A stretch of DNA of 62,500 nucleotides, from positions 3,817,501 through 3,880,000 of the forward strand of contig NZ_CP068023.1 of assembly GCF_016695175.1 (NCBI RefSeq), written 5' to 3'. The DNA comes from Pseudoalteromonas sp. GCY (lineage in GTDB: Bacteria > Pseudomonadota > Gammaproteobacteria > Enterobacterales > Alteromonadaceae). The translations under genes were made by a program, and so were the position numbers. Shown here one piece after another: positions 1-8,663 of this stretch (its first letter is position 1; every line of letters begins with the position of its first letter). Under the pieces are notes generated by a model that did no database searches, was not told the DNA's origin, and worked only from the letters and a program-made list of their open reading frames with translations.

Positions 1-339
1 ATCGGTAGTGTAGTAAGCCAGTTTTTAAAAAGTGATACACAACAAGAAAAACAATCAAACTTATCAACTACTACATTATATGTAGGCAATCTACCATATC
101 GAGCCAACGAACATGTTGTCCGCGAACTTTTCGAAGAGCAAGGGCAAGTATTTTCAGTTCGTCTACTTAAGGATAAAAACACAGGCAAACGACGTGGTTT
201 TGGTTTTGTTGAGATGTCTAAGCAAGATGCAGAAAAGGCGATTACTCAACTCAATGAGCGTGAATTTCAACAGCGTACATTAAAAGTAAGAGAAGCAAAG
301 CAAAAGCCTGAAGGTGAGATGGATCACTCACCCGCTTAA
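1..339 (+). CDS. RNA-binding protein with RRM domain (3' part only)
   Basis: The window opens inside this gene; 112 codons remain before TAA. The visible part holds one RNA recognition motif: RNP2 reads LYVGNL and RNP1 reads RRGFGFVEM, both with the aromatic residues that stack on RNA bases. A short polar tail follows. The domain binds single-stranded RNA; the target cannot be read from sequence. The N-terminus lies outside the window, so total length and any membrane segments are unknown. Its stop abuts the stop of the convergent murI gene with no space between them. Confidence 0.85.
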   Translation: MGSVVSQFLKSDTQQEKQSNLSTTTLYVGNLPYRANEHVVRELFEEQGQVFSVRLLKDKNTGKRRGFGFVEMSKQDAEKAITQLNEREFQQRTLKVREAKQKPEGEMDHSPA

Positions 340-1113
340 TTAATCTTTATTTAAATTAATAATAGAGATTGCTTCTTTACTACCCATTATTGGTGCCGTT
401 GCATAGAAACGCACTTCCGATGCACTCGGCACCTTTTCTCCTACTATTTGACTTCCCAACAATGACACTGCGCGATTGGCTATTGCTTTGCCTGAATCAA
501 CCAGCTCCACATGCTTCTGTAAGCAATTCTTGATATCGTGAGCTATCAAAGGAAAATGTGTACATCCCAACACTAGCCTATCAACAGTGGCTGGAATGTT
601 AAGCCGAGCTATTTCCGCACAAAGTGCCTCTTTATCCAACTCGCTATGCCAATAAAAGTGCTCAGCGATCCTTACAAGCTCCGTTGAATGCAAAGTTTCA
701 ACTTTACAACCTGAGGTAAAATCCATGATGAGCTTATGTGTATAAGCATTATTTGACGTTGCCGGTGTTGCCAATAGTGCGATGTGCTTGGTCTTTGAAC
801 TAGATGCAGCAGGCTTAACAGCAGGAACCACACCTATAATTGGTATCTGGGTATGTTTTCTGGCTTCTTCTAATGCGTATGTTGAAGCGGTATTACATGC
901 AATAACGATAAGATCAACATTGCCCAAGTATTGCTGTTGCCAACGAATAAGTCCCTTGATACGTGATTTGATTAGCTCTTGAGGCTGAAGACCATAAGGG
1001 AGAAAAGCGTTGTCCATAACATAACTAAATGAAACCCCCTGCAAACATGCCTTTAAGTGCGACAGCACACTGGTGCCACCGATCCCCGAATCGAAAACCA
1101 AAATATGCGACAA
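340..1113 (-). CDS. murI: glutamate racemase
   Basis: MurI interconverts L- and D-glutamate in the cytoplasm, supplying D-Glu for peptidoglycan. The 257-residue length is normal. The N-terminal motif DSGIGG and the two catalytic cysteines are present: C73 in ACNTAST and C184 in LGCTHFPL. The only start in frame is TTG at 1113, because a TGA lies just upstream; a GAGG ribosome site stands 8 bases before it. An ATG at 1120 is in another frame. The gene is convergent with and touches the RRM gene. The C-terminus is slightly divergent but the active site is intact. Confidence 0.93.
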   Translation of the reverse strand: MSHILVFDSGIGGTSVLSHLKACLQGVSFSYVMDNAFLPYGLQPQELIKSRIKGLIRWQQQYLGNVDLIVIACNTASTYALEEARKHTQIPIIGVVPAVKPAASSSKTKHIALLATPATSNNAYTHKLIMDFTSGCKVETLHSTELVRIAEHFYWHSELDKEALCAEIARLNIPATVDRLVLGCTHFPLIAHDIKNCLQKHVELVDSGKAIANRAVSLLGSQIVGEKVPSASEVRFYATAPIMGSKEAISIINLNKD

Positions 1114-1191
1114 ACTTCATACCTCAAATCAATGAAGTATGAAGTTTGCCATGAGTCCTCGCGAAAATAAACTGGCTTAGCTTGTTTGTTT

Positions 1192-2304
1192 TTACTCAAC
1201 TTGCTCTTTATTTAGTTCATTCAGTTTACTAAAAAAGCTACTAGCATAATCCAAAAACTCATTTAGTCTCGACTGACCTTCATTCATCCAAGCAAGCAGG
1301 TTTGGCAACTCATTATCGGCATTGAGTCCCTTAGCTTGCTCTTGCACATCTGCTAACTGCTTATTCAGTGGCATAAATGCCTTCTCTAACTCTTTCATTG
1401 GATTGCCTTGCTGATATTGAGCAATCGCAGCAGACGTTTTACTTTGTCTTAGATCCATCGTGAAATTAGCGATCTGATCAGAGTTTAAACTAAGCGACTT
1501 TGCCAAATCGAAAGCTTCATCGTATTCACCACCGAAAAAAGAGTCACTGACATTACGGATATCTTCCATCATATCGTTAATTGCTTGCTGCTCCTCTTCG
1601 TTCAGCTCACCATTTACCTTAATTGAGAAACTGACTTCGTGAGAGGACTTTGTGCCATATGCCATGCCATAATCATTACCTTTTTGCGCGACACTCGCAG
1701 CGGCCCCCTGAGCATACGCATCGGAGAATGAAATAACGACTTCATCCCCTTCAGCCGTTGTAAATGCATATTCAGCCTGATTAGAGAGGCTCGCAAACTG
1801 CGCGGCACTGATTGCTAATGCCTTTGGCGACTTTTCTTCAAACAGCTCTTTTTCAAAATCATCTAAACCTTTAAAAATCCCTTCTCGTGACTTTTCAATA
1901 CCATCTTCGATGTCGGAATTGAAAGCGCCCATGCCTTTTAACTCTTCGCTGGCTTCATCAATACCCTGAAGCACGCCCTTACGTGCCCCATCGAGCATGG
2001 ATTTCAATTCGTCATCATTTTTGCCGTCGACTTTGGCTTTCTTCACTGCACCCTGAACAAAATCGAGTACATTTTTGACAATAGATTCAAAATCAAATAG
2101 TGGCTTGTCTTTTTTATCTTGTGTCGGCTTCTCAATCCCTAACGCTTCGGCAAGCTTATCATCAAGAATTTTAGCTGCTAGCTTAGATTTATTCCCCGCA
2201 TAGCTGTCCGAATTAATTTGGATATTTGGTCCTATCCCTTTGCTCTTTCCAGGCTTATGCTGCATCGCTGGATTGAGCAACTGATTTAATTGCCCGATTT
2301 TCAT
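1192..2304 (-). CDS. DUF5610-like hypothetical protein
   Basis: A 370-residue, acidic, mostly helical protein with no signal peptide or membrane segment. Residues about 68-140 (FDFESIVKNVLDFV through a GARKGVLQGIDEASEEL helix) resemble the DUF5610 domain found in Alteromonadales and related marine bacteria; this assignment is from memory of the family. The rest is rich in Ala, Ser, Glu and Lys with likely coiled regions. It is a single gene, divergent from trmA. The function is not known. An early MKIGQLNQLLNP segment followed by low-complexity sequence suggests a flexible N-terminus. Confidence 0.7.
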   Translation of the reverse strand: MKIGQLNQLLNPAMQHKPGKSKGIGPNIQINSDSYAGNKSKLAAKILDDKLAEALGIEKPTQDKKDKPLFDFESIVKNVLDFVQGAVKKAKVDGKNDDELKSMLDGARKGVLQGIDEASEELKGMGAFNSDIEDGIEKSREGIFKGLDDFEKELFEEKSPKALAISAAQFASLSNQAEYAFTTAEGDEVVISFSDAYAQGAAASVAQKGNDYGMAYGTKSSHEVSFSIKVNGELNEEEQQAINDMMEDIRNVSDSFFGGEYDEAFDLAKSLSLNSDQIANFTMDLRQSKTSAAIAQYQQGNPMKELEKAFMPLNKQLADVQEQAKGLNADNELPNLLAWMNEGQSRLNEFLDYASSFFSKLNELNKEQVE

Positions 2305-2468
2305 GGTATGCCCTCCAATATATTAGTTAGATTATCGGCATATTTGCGCAAAGCTAAAGTATAATGATTAAAAAAACAGCAAACCAGACGTATCAGTGAT
2401 GCTAGACTGGACAAATTAGCAACGCTCCCTAAAATAGCGCCTCTTAATTCAACATAGATGGTTTTAGC

Positions 2469-3569
2469 ATGGCAGTAATAAAAATTGATGATTCAGCATA
2501 TGAGCAACAGTTAGCAGATAAAGCTGAGCGTATCACAACACAATTTGCACAGTTTGATGCACCTGCACTTGAAGTGTATGAATCTGCAACTCGCCATTAC
2601 CGCCAGCGCTGTGAATTTAGAGTATGGCATGAGGGTGAAGATCTGTTTCACATCATGTTTGACCAGCAAACAAAAGAAAAGATCCGTGTTGATAGCTTTG
2701 ATCCTGGTGCGCCGCTTGTCAATGAAATGATGCAGGTGATGATACATCAGCTGAAAGGCAACGAAATATTGCGTCGTAAACTGTTTCAGATCGACTATCT
2801 CACGACGCTGAGCGGTGAAGTACTGATCAGCTTGCTTTATCACAAGCAGTTAGATGAAGCGTGGCAAACTGCCATGCAGACATTAAGAGCCGAGTTGCAA
2901 CAAACCTATAAAGTTGATTTTATAGGTCGTGCTAGAAAACAAAAGGTTGTGTTTGGCAACGACTATGTAACTGAAAAACTAAGCGTTAACGGTAAAGAAT
3001 ATATTTATCAGCAGGTTGAGAACAGCTTTACGCAACCGAATGCGGAAGTGAATCAGAAAATGCTAGCTTGGGCACAGTCCATTAGTGAACCGCTAAGCAA
3101 CGACCTACTAGAGCTTTATTGTGGTAACGGTAACTTTTCAATCGCATTGGCTGGTTCATTCAATAAAGTGCTGGCTACTGAGATCTCTAAATCATCAGTA
3201 AAGTCTGCACAATTTAATATTGCAGCGAACAAAGTCGATAACTTAGATATTATTCGCATGTCGAGTGAAGAATTTACACAAGCCATGAAAGGGCAGAAGT
3301 TTTCTCGATTAGATGGTATTGATTTACGGTCCTATAATTGCCAAACGATTCTTGTCGATCCGCCTCGTGCTGGCATGGATGAATTGACCTGTCGCTTAGT
3401 TAGCAACTACGACAACATTATTTATATCTCATGTAATCCAGACACGTTAGAGCGTGATTTAGCCTTGTTATGTGAAACACATAAAATCGCACGTATGGCG
3501 ATTTTCGATCAGTTCCCTTATACCCATCATATTGAATCTGGCGTTTACTTAGTGAGAAGTGATCTCTAA
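2469..3569 (+). CDS. trmA: tRNA (uracil-54-C5)-methyltransferase
   Basis: TrmA makes ribothymidine (m5U54) in the T-loop of tRNAs using S-adenosylmethionine. The length of 366 residues equals the E. coli enzyme. The SAM-binding motif LELYCGNGNF, the DPPRAGMD motif, the catalytic Cys322 in ISCNPDTL and the general base Glu356 in HHIESG are all visible, as is the family's KLFQIDYLTTL segment near residue 100. The start ATG at 2469 keeps the expected N-terminus, although no strong ribosome site is seen. The gene is divergent from the DUF5610 gene and ends 3 bp from the stop of the convergent DUF523 gene. Confidence 0.96.
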   Translation: MAVIKIDDSAYEQQLADKAERITTQFAQFDAPALEVYESATRHYRQRCEFRVWHEGEDLFHIMFDQQTKEKIRVDSFDPGAPLVNEMMQVMIHQLKGNEILRRKLFQIDYLTTLSGEVLISLLYHKQLDEAWQTAMQTLRAELQQTYKVDFIGRARKQKVVFGNDYVTEKLSVNGKEYIYQQVENSFTQPNAEVNQKMLAWAQSISEPLSNDLLELYCGNGNFSIALAGSFNKVLATEISKSSVKSAQFNIAANKVDNLDIIRMSSEEFTQAMKGQKFSRLDGIDLRSYNCQTILVDPPRAGMDELTCRLVSNYDNIIYISCNPDTLERDLALLCETHKIARMAIFDQFPYTHHIESGVYLVRSDL

Positions 3570-3572
3570 CGA

Positions 3573-4031
3573 TTAACGACTGGCTGCCATCGCTGTGATA
3601 AGTGCTGGCAGCTGAGTTTCGCTAAAGACTTGAATACCGGATTGCTGCAATAAAGACGCCGTCAGCCCCTGCCCTACTATTTTTTTACCTGTATGACTAC
3701 CATCGTAAATCAGATTGCTGCCGCAAGACGGACTAGACTCTTTTAACAACGCAAACTTTATATCGTACTGAAGACAAGCCGCTAGCGCTTTTTTAGCACC
3801 GAGTTCAAACGCGGTGGTAAAATCGTCCCCTTGTTTACTCAAAACTTTACCATCTGCTATTTCAGCCGATGGGCGAGGTGTTGGTAAGCCACCAGATACT
3901 TCGGGGCATAGCGGTAAGACCCAATTTTTTTGCCGCCAATACTGTAATGTATTGTCTTGAAGGCTTTGTGAAGAGGCGTCATACCTCACTGGATAACCTA
4001 ATAAGCAGCTAGAAACTAAAATTTTAAACAT
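3573..4031 (-). CDS. DUF523 family protein (YbbK-like)
   Basis: About 152 residues starting MFKILVSSCLLGYPVRYD, the typical opening of DUF523 proteins, with conserved CPEVSGGLPTPR and ESSPSCG motifs. The cysteines in SSCLLG, CPEV and PSCG may bind a metal; the function is unproven. A longer TTG start at 4049 is possible in frame, but those codons lie in the stem of the upstream dsbA terminator, so I chose the ATG at 4031. The gene runs in the same direction as srkA-dsbA-dsbA but is separated from them by that terminator, whose T-run ends at the start codon. Confidence 0.8.
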   Translation of the reverse strand: MFKILVSSCLLGYPVRYDASSQSLQDNTLQYWRQKNWVLPLCPEVSGGLPTPRPSAEIADGKVLSKQGDDFTTAFELGAKKALAACLQYDIKFALLKESSPSCGSNLIYDGSHTGKKIVGQGLTASLLQQSGIQVFSETQLPALITAMAASR

Positions 4032-4059
4032 AAAAAAGCCCCGCAACAATTGCAGGGCT
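4032..4059 (-). terminator. Rho-independent terminator after the dsbA pair
   Basis: On the minus strand a 10-bp stem (AGCCCTGCAA with TTGCGGGGCT, one G-U pair) and a 3-base loop are followed by six Ts. It lies 20 bp past the stop of the downstream dsbA gene. The T-run abuts the ATG of the DUF523 gene, so any read-through RNA would carry this hairpin over that gene's ribosome site. Confidence 0.85.
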
Positions 4060-4079
4060 AGTCTAATACAAATTAGATT

Positions 4080-4709
4080 TTATTTCTTTGCTAAATAATT
4101 CACCAAAGCAGCAATTTGCTCAGGCTTAGTCGTGCCAGACTCACGAAGCAATAGCTTGTATTTACCGTTTACCACGAACATTGGTACACCTGTTAGCGCA
4201 CCTTTATCAGAAAGGGTCTTCTGCATACGCTGCATTTTTGATGCTTTAGTACGAACAGAGAAACTGGCATAAAGTTTATCAAATTTCTCTTCTTCAACAC
4301 CTTGCGCAATAAAGATATCTTTTACATCAGCAAGTTCATTGATTTTTGCACGCTTGCCATGAATATGATTAAACATGGCTGCAATTATCTTGTCCTTTTG
4401 TGGCAGCACTTCAGCAGTTGCAAGTGCTTGTGCCAACACCTGTTGGATCTCAGGCTCTCTTGGACCAACAAAATCTATATGGCTCTTTTTAAACTTAACG
4501 CCCTCATCCAGCTTTGGTTTAACGTCAACGATTAAATTTTCCATTGCGTTACAGGCTGGACAATAAAATGAAAAATACTCCATTACCTCAGGCTTTTTCG
4601 TGCCACGCTCGGCAATAACTTCATAATGAACACCTTCTTCAAATGGCGCAGCCTGAGCAAGAAGAGGAAGCATTAGTGCAACCGCTAAGCCTTTTAATAC
4701 TTTCAACAT
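4080..4709 (-). CDS. DsbA-family thiol:disulfide interchange protein, CPAC type
   Basis: A periplasmic disulfide oxidase of 209 residues with a signal peptide (MLKVLKGLAVALMLPLLAQA) and a DsbA thioredoxin fold. The redox motif is C50-P-A-C53 rather than the CPHC of classical DsbA; the cis-proline loop is LTGVPMFV. The residues between the cysteines set the redox potential in this family, so this copy is probably less oxidising than its neighbour (inference). It lies 18 bp downstream of a second dsbA and seems to be a tandem duplicate in one transcript with srkA. A terminator follows directly. Confidence 0.9.
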   Translation of the reverse strand: MLKVLKGLAVALMLPLLAQAAPFEEGVHYEVIAERGTKKPEVMEYFSFYCPACNAMENLIVDVKPKLDEGVKFKKSHIDFVGPREPEIQQVLAQALATAEVLPQKDKIIAAMFNHIHGKRAKINELADVKDIFIAQGVEEEKFDKLYASFSVRTKASKMQRMQKTLSDKGALTGVPMFVVNGKYKLLLRESGTTKPEQIAALVNYLAKK

Positions 4710-4727
4710 ACTAACTTTCTCCAGTCC

Positions 4728-5351
4728 TTATTTTTTTAATAGATATGCGATCAATTCATCAAGCTGCTCTTGACTCTTGATACCTTTCATTTCGATTCTG
4801 TATTTGTCGTTTACGATAAAAGTTGGAACGCCTGTAAGCGCACCCGCTTCAGAAAATTTTTCTTGTGCTTTAAGCATGTTATTTTCAGCACTCACGACTG
4901 GCATACTCGTAACAGCCTGATCAAACTTTTCAGCAGAAATCCCATTTAACTCCATTAGCGTTTTCAAATCTTTAATGTCTAACAGTTTGTTTCTTTCAAC
5001 ATGAATAGCATTAAAAATCTTCTCAGCAATCACATCCGCTTTGCCTGCTTGATCAGCAATAATATAGGCATAGCTTAGGTTGCTCTGCGTTTCTGTAGGA
5101 ACACCTCGCAGGAAGTTCACATGGCTTTTTTCAAAGTACGCCCCCTCAGGTAAGTTCTTTTCAATCGCTTTTGCAATTGGCTCAAAGCGGAAACAATGAG
5201 GGCAGTAGAAGGAAAAAAACTCGGTAACTTTCTCTGATTTACTCTGTTCGGTTGTTAAGGTTGTGTAGTGCTCACCTTCGGTAAAGTCTGAAGCCATTGC
5301 AGCAATAGGCAAAAGTAATGCAATAAGTGCGATTTTTAATTTTTTTAGCAT
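4728..5351 (-). CDS. dsbA: thiol:disulfide interchange protein DsbA
   Basis: The classical periplasmic oxidase that passes its disulfide to secreted proteins and is recharged by DsbB. It has 207 residues, a signal peptide (MLKKLKIALIALLLPIAAMA), the canonical C50-P-H-C53 motif and the cis-proline loop LTGVPTFI. It lies 16 bp downstream of srkA, the same pairing as yihE-dsbA in E. coli, which supports the assignment. The next gene is a CPAC-type paralogue. Substrates here probably include pseudopilins and secreted enzymes of the type II system encoded nearby (inference). Confidence 0.95.
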   Translation of the reverse strand: MLKKLKIALIALLLPIAAMASDFTEGEHYTTLTTEQSKSEKVTEFFSFYCPHCFRFEPIAKAIEKNLPEGAYFEKSHVNFLRGVPTETQSNLSYAYIIADQAGKADVIAEKIFNAIHVERNKLLDIKDLKTLMELNGISAEKFDQAVTSMPVVSAENNMLKAQEKFSEAGALTGVPTFIVNDKYRIEMKGIKSQEQLDELIAYLLKK

Positions 5352-5367
5352 GTTACTCTCTCTAATT

Positions 5368-6342
5368 TTAAGGAAATAGGCTCAAACTTGGTTCATCTAA
5401 TGCGGCAAATTGCTCTTTTAACGCTAGGATCTGTTGTTCCCAGTATTTGTCTGTCGCAAACCAAGAAAAGTTCCGTTCGAATGCAGGATCCTGCCAGCGC
5501 TGTGCCAACCAAGCCATATAATTCACCATTCTCATGGCACGTAGCGGCTCAATTAACGCAAGCTCTTTTGAATCAAACGGCATAAATTCTTCGTAACCCA
5601 TAAGCAGGGTGTCTAACTGTACCAATTGCTCGTTGCGGTCGCCATTTAACATCATCCACAAGTCTTGTATTGCAGGGCCTTGCTGACAATCATCAAGATC
5701 CACCAACATCAATTGATCTCTAGACCACAATAAATTTCCAGCATGACAATCCCCATGAAGCCGAAGTGTTTTGGCAACTTGATACTTTGAGGTTGCTTTG
5801 TTAATAACTTGCTCAAGAATAGTAACAAATGGAGTATGTAGATGACTAGGCACTAACTGGCTTTTTAGTAGTGTTTGTTGCGCATCAACCAAAAACCGCT
5901 GAGTATTGAGCTGTGGTCTATGTTCAAATGCTCGCTCAGCCGACAGACAATGCAAGCGTCCTAGGTAGCGACCTAAAATTTCCAAGTGGTCTAGATTATC
6001 GAGCTCGAACTGGCGTCCGCCAACACTTGGAAACAACGTGTAGCGATAACCTTCATAAAAATGCAGACTACGCCCAGCAATAAGTAAAGGTGCCACAACA
6101 GGCACTTCAGCTTCTTTCGCTGCCAGTGCGAATTCATGCTCTTCAAGAATTTGTTCATCCGTCCAACGCGCTGGGCGGTAAAACTTCACCACATAACGCT
6201 TGCCGTCCTCAGCACCAAATTGATAAACACGGTTTTCATAGCTGTTTAAGGCCAATAATCCCGTTGTCGGATATATCTCAAGTGCCTCAATCGCATCTAA
6301 AATAAGATCCGGTGTCAGCGCGTTAAAACTAAAATCGTTCAT
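5368..6342 (-). CDS. srkA: stress response serine/threonine kinase SrkA (YihE)
   Basis: An APH-fold protein kinase of 324 residues that in E. coli phosphorylates Ser/Thr and limits stress-induced death. The catalytic loop reads LHGDCHAGNLLW and the metal-binding segment LVDLDDCQQGP follows; the N-terminal lobe has the GLLALNSYENRVYQ segment typical of the family. It is the first gene of srkA-dsbA-dsbA, the E. coli arrangement plus one paralogue. The terminator of ccoG lies just upstream, so it likely has its own promoter in the short gap or within that terminator region. Confidence 0.93.
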   Translation of the reverse strand: MNDFSFNALTPDLILDAIEALEIYPTTGLLALNSYENRVYQFGAEDGKRYVVKFYRPARWTDEQILEEHEFALAAKEAEVPVVAPLLIAGRSLHFYEGYRYTLFPSVGGRQFELDNLDHLEILGRYLGRLHCLSAERAFEHRPQLNTQRFLVDAQQTLLKSQLVPSHLHTPFVTILEQVINKATSKYQVAKTLRLHGDCHAGNLLWSRDQLMLVDLDDCQQGPAIQDLWMMLNGDRNEQLVQLDTLLMGYEEFMPFDSKELALIEPLRAMRMVNYMAWLAQRWQDPAFERNFSWFATDKYWEQQILALKEQFAALDEPSLSLFP

Positions 6343-6351
6343 AATGTTTAT

Positions 6352-6379
6352 AAAAAAGCGAGGTTTTATACCTCGCTTT
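6352..6379 (-). terminator. Rho-independent terminator of ccoG
   Basis: A 9-bp perfect stem (AAAGCGAGG with CCTCGCTTT) around a 7-base loop. On the minus strand it is followed by a run of Ts and lies 12 bp past the ccoG stop codon. The symmetric A and T edges could let it work in both directions. Confidence 0.85.
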
Positions 6380-6390
6380 ACCTTACTCTA

Positions 6391-7848
6391 TTATCTTCCT
6401 TTGAAGAAATTGGTCGGCTGCGCCAGCCGCTCTTCAGGATCGTCTTGGTTAATAAGCACAAACTCAAATTCAGTTACTGGCTTTTTCAAATCATATGGGT
6501 CAATCACAACAGAGAGTGGCACATCTAATGTCGTGCCTGCAGCTAAGTGCACCTCTTGCTTACCGATCACCTGATAATTACTGAGACCCGTTATAGCAAT
6601 AGAAAATTTCTGCTCAACTTGCGCTTTGTTTATCACTTTCAAGGTATAGGTATTTTCTACCAATCCCTCAATATTGACACGATAAAGCTGATTTCTATCC
6701 CGAATAATATCAAGATCCATCGGCTTACGCATCGCAATGTTCGCAACTAATGCACCAGTGATAACGACCAGAATCAATAAATAACCGATTAATTTACCAC
6801 GTACTGGTTTGGTCTTTTCGCTAGATGATTCTAAATTGCGCTCTGTAGTGTAAGCAATCAATCCGCGCGGGTAGTTCATCTTATCCATAACACCATCGCA
6901 GGCATCAATACACGCACCACAGTTGATACATTCATATTGCAAGCCATTACGAATGTCGATACCGGTAGGACACACCTGAACGCACAGGTTGCAATCGATA
7001 CAATCTCCTAGCCCAAGCTCTTTTGGATCTTGTTTGCGTCCTCGAGGACCTCGACTTTCACCTCGTTCGCTATCATAGGCGACGGTAAACGTATCTTTAT
7101 CAAACATGGCTGATTGGAAGCGAGAGTAGGGACAGATGTGTAAACACATAATTTCTCTCATCCAACCAGCATTACCATAAGTACAAATGGTAAACACGAT
7201 GATGCTAATGACGGAATAGAAGCCTGCTGAAAAAGTAAGTAAATCAGGGATCAATGAGCGGATCGGAGTAAAGTAACCAACAAAAGTGATTGCGGTATAT
7301 AGTGAAAAGAGTATCCAGCTACCGTGTTTTGCCGTTTTTCGCCAAAACTTGTCAAAATCCATCGGTCTCTGATCTAGTTTTTTCCGTTGATTTGCCGTTC
7401 CTTCAAACTTTTCTTCAAACCAAATAAAGATAAACGTCCAAACGGTCTGCGGGCAGGTGTAGCCGCACCATACTCGGCCATAAAAAGTGGTCACCAAGAA
7501 CAAAGCAAATGCTGCTATCATCAGAATAAAAGCAAAGATAGTCAGATCTTGTGGCCATAGTGTCATGCCAAAAATATTAAACTTCTGCTCAAAAATATCG
7601 AACAACACCGCCTGATGACCGTGAAAATTTAACCAAGGTAAAGCCATAAATGCCAACATACCAATAAAGCCGATACGCCTTCTTAGCAGTTGATGTAGGC
7701 CAGACACCGCCCGGACATATATGCGATTGCGAGGATTAAAACGATCGGGCGTAGAGCTATTGAGCGATTTCCCTTCAGTGCCACCTATTGGCTTTTGAAT
7801 TTTTACTTCAGACGGTATATTTTTAACCTTGATTCTTTCGTTCTCCAT
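6391..7848 (-). CDS. ccoG: cytochrome c oxidase accessory protein CcoG (RdxA/FixG)
   Basis: A membrane iron-sulfur protein of 485 residues that helps mature cbb3-type oxidase, reported to reduce copper for the active site. Hydrophobic segments lie near residues 60-80, 100-125, 178-195, 205-225 and 345-370. Two ferredoxin-type clusters are ligated by C283, C286, C289, C293 and C307, C310, C313, C317. Further cysteine motifs WCGYTCP and CLHICPYSR are typical of the family. The C-terminal third is an Ig-like periplasmic domain. No ccoNOQP genes occur in the window, so its partner oxidase must be elsewhere. It ends in its own terminator. Confidence 0.93.
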   Translation of the reverse strand: MENERIKVKNIPSEVKIQKPIGGTEGKSLNSSTPDRFNPRNRIYVRAVSGLHQLLRRRIGFIGMLAFMALPWLNFHGHQAVLFDIFEQKFNIFGMTLWPQDLTIFAFILMIAAFALFLVTTFYGRVWCGYTCPQTVWTFIFIWFEEKFEGTANQRKKLDQRPMDFDKFWRKTAKHGSWILFSLYTAITFVGYFTPIRSLIPDLLTFSAGFYSVISIIVFTICTYGNAGWMREIMCLHICPYSRFQSAMFDKDTFTVAYDSERGESRGPRGRKQDPKELGLGDCIDCNLCVQVCPTGIDIRNGLQYECINCGACIDACDGVMDKMNYPRGLIAYTTERNLESSSEKTKPVRGKLIGYLLILVVITGALVANIAMRKPMDLDIIRDRNQLYRVNIEGLVENTYTLKVINKAQVEQKFSIAITGLSNYQVIGKQEVHLAAGTTLDVPLSVVIDPYDLKKPVTEFEFVLINQDDPEERLAQPTNFFKGR

Positions 7849-8097
7849 GGAAGCTCCTTAGTGCTTTGGAACGAGATGCACTTGCTACAGTGACCTTGAA
7901 AAATACAGGCTAAACTATTGCAATGTGCCCCATGACATAGTTTAGCGCTTACTATTATACGCTTTGAAACTCTATGATTAATAGTAAGTTGAGCTAAAAC
8001 CCACCATAAATGATGAGAGACTTGTTGCGACCTGACAGACAAGTTTATTACACTAGGAACAAGATTTTTGTTAGCTAGATCAAATCAGCGTCAGATT

Positions 8098-8457
8098 ATG
8101 AAAAAATTCTTAGTATTAGCCATTATAGTCGTTGCTCTGTTTACTGTGGATCATCCATTGATTAAAGAGCCAAGAGATAGATTACTTGGTCAAGGCGTTG
8201 AAGTACTCAGCGAGTCCAGCAAAGTACAACGCAGCACGGCTGCAAGAATCGCCAGAGCCAATGTCGTAAAAACAATTACCATGACAGATGACGAAAAGCG
8301 CTACATTGACGAAGCCCTTGCAACAGATGAAAAAGTAAGGCTTTTCCACCTCAAGTATTGTAAAGAAAACGACTATAACCTGTATTTCTACGGCCCCGAT
8401 CTCGTCAAAATCTGTGAAATTGCGGAGCAAGCTATTCATGAAGCAAAGGGGTTATAA
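8098..8457 (+). CDS. hypothetical protein with N-terminal membrane anchor
   Basis: A 119-residue protein I do not recognise. It opens MKKFLVLAIIVVALFTVDHP, a signal anchor or signal peptide, and the rest is soluble, charged and helical with two cysteines (KYCKEND and KICEIA) that could form a disulfide in the periplasm. The ATG at 8098 was chosen over a start 30 bp upstream because it gives a clean signal sequence. Its TAA overlaps the ATG of the next gene by one base (TAATG), so the two are likely translated together. Confidence 0.7.
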   Translation: MKKFLVLAIIVVALFTVDHPLIKEPRDRLLGQGVEVLSESSKVQRSTAARIARANVVKTITMTDDEKRYIDEALATDEKVRLFHLKYCKENDYNLYFYGPDLVKICEIAEQAIHEAKGL

Positions 8458-8660
8458 TGGACTTTAGTCAATTAAATAAAAAGTCGGCAAAATCCTTTAA
8501 TGATCAAAAAGCGCTCATCAAAAAGCTTAGTCAAGGACGCGTTGTCAATTGCCCAAGCTGCCAGCAACCCATTGCTCTCGGTTTAAGCCAATCGACGTCA
8601 AATAGAGCCGTGGCGCAATGCCAACAGCGTTGCACATTTATCGAGTTAGATCTCGCGTAA
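8457..8660 (+). CDS. small zinc-ribbon-like protein
   Basis: A 67-residue protein with four cysteines spaced C32-x2-C35 and C55-x3-C59, the layout of a small zinc ribbon, and a Lys-rich N-terminal part. No family name is claimed. It overlaps the preceding gene by one base and ends 3 bp before the convergent UPF0149 gene, so it has no room for a separate terminator. Confidence 0.6.
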   Translation: MDFSQLNKKSAKSFNDQKALIKKLSQGRVVNCPSCQQPIALGLSQSTSNRAVAQCQQRCTFIELDLA

Positions 8661-8663
8661 AGA

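Noticed and set aside
7803..8042. 79-codon open frame on the minus strand before ccoG
   Set aside because: It overlaps the ccoG start in another frame, has no recognisable motif and lies in promoter-like sequence.
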